DNA of 64,000 nucleotides, taken from the NCBI GenBank assembly GCA_020698575.1, contig CM036239.1, forward strand, positions 9,385,263 to 9,449,262. Reading direction: 5' to 3'. Below the pieces are notes generated by a model, which was not told the DNA's origin, did not search any database, and saw only the letters and a list, made by a program, of their open reading frames with translations. The position numbers and the translations under genes were made by a program. Of this stretch, positions 58,263 through 64,000 are shown one piece after another. Positions within the stretch are counted from its first letter, which is position 1, and each line of letters starts with the position of its first letter. Origin of the DNA: Bostrychus sinensis. Taxonomy: Eukaryota > Chordata > Actinopteri > Gobiiformes > Eleotridae.

Positions 58263-59758
58263 GTGCATTATTATAGATCTGGTCTGGAAGCAGAGAGGAT
58301 TAACACTAGAGTAAATTATTTTCAATGTGAGGGTAATGCACAATGTTGCAGCTTTGGTATTGTTTTGCATAGCCATTTTTGCTGGAAATTACTGTAGTAA
58401 TATTTTGAGCATGACAGTGTCAAGATGCTTCAATGGATGATTGGTTTATGTTTATACATGGAAGTTTTTTGCATATTCTTTGTGGCCAAAATCTAACAAA
58501 AGCACACAAAAAATAGAGAGGGGTAGCAGATGCCTTTATTCACATATAACATCACTAAAATATAGATTATTGAAGATTTTATTAAACTGTTTAACAAATA
58601 ATAAGTTGTTTTTAAAGGAAAAAATGTAGCATCACTAACTAATTATATACATATTATATTTTCTCTTTTTTAATTTGCAGGTTTAATCTTTGCATCACGA
58701 CCACCACACCAAGCCCACATGTAGCCTTGATATTTGTAAGCTGTTATTTTACACCAGTGTTTTTGTGTTAGTACTTTGTCTGCACAAATATATGTGGAAA
58801 AAAAACAATAATCTTTAATATTGTCTCTCCAGCTCCACTGCACTTTTATTATGGGACTTGCTACTGGTGTAATTTTTTCTTCTGCTGTTCTTTCACTGTA
58901 TGTTTTGAATTTTGAGATAATGAGAAGAGGCATCAGTAGTGAAGTCATCACATATGCTGCCTACAGAAACTTTAACGGAGCTTTTTTGCTTCTCACTGGG
59001 GCTCTCTGACCTCAATTGAAAAAAAAGGAGTCAAAAGCTCCTTAGGTTCTTTTAACTGTCTGCTTTAATCTGGAGGGTGCTGCACTTGACTCTTTTGAGC
59101 CTTATCTGATTAAAAGGTTTGTAGGATTTGTTAGCTTTCCCATTTTAGTTGCTAAACAAAAACAAAACTCTTCACTTGGACTAACTCCTTGGATCCTTCA
59201 TGATGTCAGGCAGAAGTAGAAGCACACATTGTTGGCTAAAAGCTCATACCAGCAGTTCAACTCAGAGAAACGGAGGGCAAAAGATTGATCACAGCCAGAA
59301 AAATGTTGCAGTATGGATGAGTGACTTCCCAGCTCTGTAATTGAACATATAACATACAGTTCAAGTCAAAGGAAAAAGCATAGCATTCTCCAACCAACCA
59401 GTCTTTCCAGCTTGTCATTTCTTACAATTAATTCTTACATTTTGTTGCGTGTTGTTTCAAGGTTGACATTGAACTCTAGGTCGCTTTATTCATTGCACCA
59501 GGCTTTTGCAGCTTAGCAGCGATTTCCTCTTCATGCTACATCACCTTTTTTTAATAGGATACCACCAGAAGAGGCATTACAGCTAATTTTAGAAGAGGTA
59601 GGAGGTTGTTTTGGGAGCTTCCTTCCTATGAGGTGCAATAGAACATTATGTGTACAAAAGGTATGTAAGTACAGCTGGCTAATGAAACAACAGAAGATAA
59701 CACTTTTAGTTGTGTAATAGTTTGTGTGATCACCTTGTCACACTCAACTTTTGTCATT
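58263..59758. other. unassigned DNA
   Basis: 58846-59009 encodes a short hydrophobic frame without a recognisable family. Nothing else stands out. Confidence 0.4.
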
Positions 59759-60690
59759 TACACCGATCAGGCATAACATTATGACCATCTACTTATTAGT
59801 GGTGGTCATCATGTTATGTATTATTATAACTAACTGTCTAAGGGCCTGTTTATGCGACAATGCCAACCAGGAAAACGCAGCAGTCATGCCGCCTACGATT
59901 TGCATTTACATGAAAACGCTGAGGTGTAAGGAAAACGATTGTAAACTGTAGTATCCGTTTTTGTCCAGCAAATGGCGCTGTGGGCCCCACAAATGCTCTA
60001 CACCGCACTGTGACTAAACAGCAGAGGAAATGATAGCTCCGGTCTGTAACTTCCCAACTACTTTGTGGTTTTCTGGAGCCATTCTCATAAAGCCTATCAA
60101 AAAAGTAAGTATATATACAGATATTACTGACTGTTACTGGACTAAATATGAACTTATGAGACTTAAAGGTCTTGTGTTTTGCGTTTGCGGGTCAGGTGAC
60201 ATATGGTGGGCAGACAGCCAATCACTGTTTGGCTCCCTGCTGTGAGACCAAAAGACCTCTTCTAGCATTTTCAAAAGATTGCAGATTCAGAAAACCAAAA
60301 CCCCGTCTTCATGTAAACAAAAGGCCAAACTGCAATCAAAGCTTTGCAGATTTGGTAAAACACGTTGTTGTCTAAACGGTCCCTAATATGACGTCTGTCT
60401 GTTGGATCACACCACGGGCTGGCCTTCTCTCCGCACGTGCATCATTTGTTGCCGGTTCACTTACTGTTTTTTCCCATTTTTCATAGATATTGATCACTGC
60501 AAACTGGGAACACCGCACAAGAGGTGAGCTCTGACCCAGTCATCAAACTCAAATCCTTATGCTTGGCTATTTTTCTCACTTCTAACACATCAACTTTGAA
60601 GACAAGATGTTCTCACAGTTTCCATGATGAAAAAATAATCTGTTATTTGCTTTACTTGTCAGCGGTCATAATGTTATGCCTGATCTATGC
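59759..60690 (-). mobile_element. Tc1-like element, internally deleted and interrupted
   Basis: The left end TACACCGATCAGGCATAACA is at 59759. The right end TAATGTTATGCCTGATC is at about 60672-60688. The minus strand from 60690 to about 60387 follows the 5' UTR and transposase start of a fish Tc1 element; its DNA shows TGATGCACGTGCGGAGAGAA and GTGATCCAACAGAC in order. The catalytic core is missing. Next to the left TIR is an inverted copy of part of it (59803-59818). A Harbinger MITE at 59842-60383 splits it. Confidence 0.8.
59842..60383. mobile_element. PIF/Harbinger-type MITE nested in Tc1
   Basis: A 542-bp element runs from GGGCCTGTTTATGCGACAA to TTGTCTAAACGGTCCC, with TAA on both sides (59839-59841, 60384-60386). 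The inner ATTTACATGAAAACG and TTCATGTAAACAAAAG are also inverted. Ends beginning GGGCC plus a TAA duplication indicate Harbinger. It sits within Tc1 sequence and so is younger than that copy. Confidence 0.82.
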
Positions 60691-61445
60691 AGTTGGTCTG
60701 TAAAACAACAAGAGATAAAGTTTTCTTTGTGTAATGGTTTGTCACAGTCATACATCATTTATATGTTATTTGTTTGTTAGTAGAAAGTGAATACAAAAAC
60801 TTCAAAGTTTTGTCAAAAGCTTCTGCTCCAGATCACATGCGAGGAATAAGAGGCTTTGTGCTTTATGCCTGTGTGACCAAAGACTCTTGAAGGCTCAGAC
60901 ACACAGTGATAAGTGTTCAATTACTCCCTCAGTTAGTTCTTCAAGGTGCTTGAGTTTATAACGTCATGTCTACTGCGTCTTAATCTGCTCTACTCAGGAC
61001 AATAATTGCGCTGAAATGACAACAAAAGGAAGTACTTAACAAGTGACACACAAGTGTTTTGAGTTTTCCAAAAGTTATCAGTGTGTGTGCTTTAATTCAT
61101 TGTAGGACCAACATGGGCACAACAAGTGGTGTCAAAATCCTCCAGGGCACTGTTAAGCCTCATAGAAAGTGAAGCAGTTTATTCACCAAACACAGACAGT
61201 CACAGGAACAATGTATTGAGTTATTTTTCTTGGTAAATGACAATAAGATGTAGTTTTACACTTCATTTCAACAGCAAAAAACAGAGATTTAGAGTATGTG
61301 GGTTTTGCAGTCAAATTCACTGTATGTATTTCTTTCTCTTAGCTCATCTAAGCTATAGCCTAAAATTTTGTTGCTTTTGAGGTTTATATAATTAACATTC
61401 ATCAACGTCAAGGACAATGTGTGTAATGTGTTAGAAACAAGGAAA
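60691..61445. other. unassigned DNA
   Basis: Nothing recognised. Confidence 0.4.
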
Positions 61446-61699
61446 AAAATGGGCTAGCGTGTTGGACAAGGGCTAAATTGTGATGGCTAGACTGGGTCTC
61501 CAAAGCTGCAGTTCTTGCTGGGCGTTCCTGGTGCAGGGGTCAGTCGGAAAAGGTGATGCATATTGGGCGCGAAGGCTGGCCAGTGTGGTCTGATATAACA
61601 GACGAGCTACTGTAGGTCAACATGCTGAGGAAGATGTTACTGTTCAGATAGAAAAGAGGTAGACACAGTGCATCACTGTATATAAGGAAGGAGGCCATA

Positions 61700-62802
61700 C
61701 GGTGTTTCCCAGGGATTTCTACAGACTATGGGGTAATTGAAGCCCCCACCCAGCAAATGTGCAGGCACACACAATCATACTCCATAAAATTATATTATTC
61801 TTTTCCTTTGTAAACAGATTATTTTTTTCAAATACAATACTCTGTGAAAGTTTACAAAAGAGAAAAGGAAAGTATCGAGTCTCTGCTTTATTTAGTGGCT
61901 TAACTTCCAACAACTGCAGAACATTTTCCGGTACATCTGCTTCTGCTTAACCCCTGGACACCCACTTCCTCTCACGATCCCTTCAGAATAAAGGTGCACA
62001 TTGTTGTGTGAAATCAGTCCGCCTCCACTCAATATTTAGAAAACACAGGACCCAGTTTAGTCCTGGTTTAGTCCTCCTGGAACTCTGGTCTGTGCTCCTG
62101 ACTCAGGCCAGGTTTTGTCCTGGAGCTCCTGTCTGTGCTCCTGACTCAGGCCTGGGTTTTGTCCTGGAGCTCCTGTCTGTGCTCCAGACTCAGGCCGGGT
62201 TTTGTCCTGGAGCTCCTGTCTGTGCTCCTGACTCAGGCAGGGTTTTGTCCTGGAGCTCCTGTCTGTGCTCCTGACTCAGGCAGGGTTTTGTCCTGGAGCT
62301 CCTGTCTGTGCTCCTGACTCAGGCCGGGTTTTGTCCTGGAGCTCCTGTCTGTGCTCCTGAATCAGGCCTGGTTTTGTCCTGGAGTAAATTTAATGACGTT
62401 AGCTCGTGTTTTGCTAGTCCTTCAGCTTGTCTCCTCTCTCCCTGCTCGTATCCACCGCTCATCAGATCAGCACAGGAGAGTGCTTGTTTTGGGGGGAGTT
62501 GTTGAACTTAGAGCAAACATGTTTGCAGAGGAGCCACTAAAGTAGCTCTCATCCGCCTTGAGCTACAAATGCCCTGCTCCGCTGCAAGACTGATAGCTGG
62601 GTTGGCTCTGTTTACCGTTTGTGAGCCTCTCGCTGCAACTATGCTCAAATCGGTTTGTGAGCTTATGTGAAGAATTATGTTTTAAAACGAAATGTCAGGT
62701 GCATTATTTTAATTTTATATTTTATGGCTCATTTCAGTCTATGGCGGTGTCAGTTAGTTTATGGTTGTGTGCCAGATTCTCTTCAATGCATGGAAAACCC
62801 TG
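61700..62802. mobile_element. hAT-type element carrying a minisatellite
   Basis: The left end CGGTGTTTCCCAGGGATT and the reverse complement of the right end, CAGGGTTTTCCATGCATTG, resemble the CAGTGTTTCCCATGCATTG hAT ends common in fish. Flanks GGCCATA and GGTCATA are an approximate duplication. Additional inner similarity is ACTATGG / CTATGG. No transposase is visible. Confidence 0.6.
62062..62385 (+). repeat. 43-bp minisatellite, about 7.5 units
   Basis: Units read GGC(C/A)(G/T)GGTTTTGTCC, then TGGAGCTCCTGTCTGTGC, then TCCTGACTCA. Unit length is 43-44 bp and units differ by a few bases. Because 43 is not a multiple of 3, the reading frame cycles, and the repeated CLCS-type frames here are not proteins. 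The first unit still shows TTTAGTCC, as at 5282-5470. Confidence 0.95.
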
Positions 62803-63014
62803 GGTCATAACATTATGACCAACAATAATGAAACCACAATAAGCAATAAAACTGCATTATGAGAAAATATAATAGATTTTTACTTTATTATGTAATCTCA
62901 CATTTTGTGATGTTTAATAAACTAAATATAATTCAGGAGGTGCAAAATATGTATGTCTCGAGTCATGATGAGCTGCAGTAGCTTGTCTGTTGTATCTCAT
63001 GATGAGACATATAC

Positions 63015-63585
63015 ATCTGGATAGGCTGACGTCCTGCCATGATTCGACTCATGTAACCTCTGGCTGCTAACAGCTAACAACAGCACATGCTGCTGGTCTC
63101 TGGTGGTTGGTCTGTGAAAATGCCAACACTGCCCCCAGTGGTTGTCAGTGGAACAGGATTTCCTTTGAATCAATCCAAACCTGTTTCAAAACATGGAATG
63201 AATGTCTCAAAATTATCTGCAAGCGCAGAAGTGATAAATGTGTGTATTGATAGGGCTGAATGCGCACAAAGGGCAATCCACAAATGCATAATCAACTATT
63301 TACACGCAAAATGTAGATTTATGAATGAAAAACTCAAATCATTTTGAAATATTTACAACAGATTTATTTGCAAATTACAATATAGTACAATATAGTATAA
63401 ACTATTCACATGCAAAACTGCAGATTTATAAATTACAAACATGAAATTGCAAAAATTGCTGCATGAAAGTCACAAATTAGGCATTTTGAATAAATCATTC
63501 TAGTTGCATCAATACATTTATTGTTGCATCAGTTAATTTTAGTTTTGCATCACTTCATTTTATTAAAACAAATATAGCTCCATAT
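63015..63585 (-). mobile_element. second copy of the 55.8-kb TIR element, one end lost
   Basis: This copy is the reverse complement of 55828-56603. Shared blocks are GGATAGGCTGACGTCCTGCC, CCATGATTCGACTC, ACAACAGCACATGCTGCTGG, CCCCCAGTGGTTGTCAGTGG and the terminal AACAAATATAGCTCCATA. Homology stops abruptly on the left at about 63015, so that end is truncated, and one of the two internal 75-bp repeats is absent. It is non-coding. Confidence 0.85.
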
Positions 63586-63867
63586 ACATAATTTAATGCT
63601 AAAACTAACCATGAGCAAATTAAACTTTATTTACTAATGCTATTGCTGGTGTACAAAAAAGACACTCCCGTTTCATAAGTATTACATAACTAACAATATT
63701 ACTACGCCTATATTTAAAAATATGTGCACCTTTCGCATTTTATAATAATTTTCTCAATATGTAATAATTTATTAGTAAATGGGGGAAATTGCTACATAAC
63801 AAAGTAAATATTTATTACATTTTCACATAATGCAGGGTCATTACATAATGTATGTGGTTTAACTAGT

Positions 63868-63894
63868 GGTCATAATGTTATGCTTGCTTGGTGT
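63868..63894 (+). mobile_element. solo Tc1 terminal repeat
   Basis: TGGTCATAATGTTATGC followed by TTGCTTGGTGT matches the Tc1 family 3' end (GGTCATAATGTTATGCCTGA...). No transposase sequence adjoins it. It may be the distal end of the Tc1 remnant at 61446, moved away by later insertions. Confidence 0.6.
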
Positions 63895-64000
63895 GCATCT
63901 TCCATGGCAGAGTATGCTTGTCTAAAATCTTGTCACACTGAGTATACCACTTCACAGCTTTTTTCCTGTGATGTTAGAAAAAAAGTTATTAATTATTCTC

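Larger units (their letters stand above)
61446..62820 (+). mobile_element. Tc1-like remnant split by a hAT
   Basis: 61446-61660 follows the Tc1 transposase N-terminal region: DNA TTGGACAAGGGCTAAATTG, GCGAAGGCTGGCCAGTGTGG and AACAGACGAGCTACTGTAGG. The sequence then falls away to AAGGAGGCCATA at 61699. After the 1.1-kb hAT, GGTCATAACATTATGACC (62803-62820) supplies what looks like the rest of the terminal repeat. Frames are broken and the catalytic core is deleted. Confidence 0.72.

Noticed and set aside
58821..59009. Hydrophobic 62-codon plus-strand frame after a TCTCCAG acceptor-like site
   Set aside because: No family recognised, and such AT-rich hydrophobic frames are common by chance.
62062..62385. 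Regular repeat array that could be taken for a CRISPR
   Set aside because: Units are contiguous with no unique spacers, the sequence is vertebrate, and the array sits inside a transposon.
62008..62505. Several long frames with repeating CLCS/SWSS motifs, resembling a repeat protein
   Set aside because: They arise from the 43-bp minisatellite. The unit is not a multiple of three, so the frame cycles and no single protein is conserved.

Overview
This window looks like intergenic or deep intronic DNA from a teleost (ray-finned) fish. It is AT-rich and no continuous host gene can be supported. Nearly everything recognisable is a decayed mobile element. The mix fits teleosts: Tc1-like, pogo/mariner, hAT and PIF/Harbinger DNA transposons with non-autonomous derivatives; RTE, CR1/L2-type and I/Nimb-type LINEs; a Penelope-like element; and tRNA-derived SINEs with the fish-type GTCAGGAAGGGCATC body. 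I do not name a species.

Layout. 0-10 kb is quiet, with two short hAT elements (773-1124, 5171-5507) and a Tc1 remnant (2088-2310). 9.6-15 kb has LINE fragments on both strands and a partial Harbinger element. 16-18 kb is a hAT element (16071-17967) with a second hAT (17010-17552) inside it; both have perfect 8-bp target duplications. 18-26 kb holds a further hAT, two GTCAGGAAGGGCATC-type SINEs, a CACTG-ended MITE and a tRNA-headed SINE. 26-30 kb is sparse apart from a short telomere-like tract. 30-32 kb carries the best preserved coding remnants: an RNase H/zinc-knuckle LINE tail and, just downstream, an L2-type LINE 3' end with an open C-terminal frame. 36-42 kb has a Tc1 element, the MITE derived from it, and a hAT with a perfect target duplication. 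45-56 kb contains two paralogous copies of an unnamed repeat, a pogo-type MITE that keeps the transposase C-terminus, a Penelope fragment, a long (TA)n tract and a 1.24-kb Harbinger-type element. 55.8-64 kb is a nest of insertions: an unclassified inverted-repeat element, Tc1 remnants, a Harbinger MITE inside a Tc1, and a hAT carrying a 43-bp minisatellite.

These are independent parasites, not an operon or pathway. What the window offers is the insertion record: target-site duplications and nesting give relative ages. One unclassified TIR element (55828-56603) can be checked against an uninterrupted paralog of its target near 45.4 kb. Possible host coding signal is limited to two weak candidates (32353-32616 on the minus strand and 43358-43421 on the plus strand), neither convincing.
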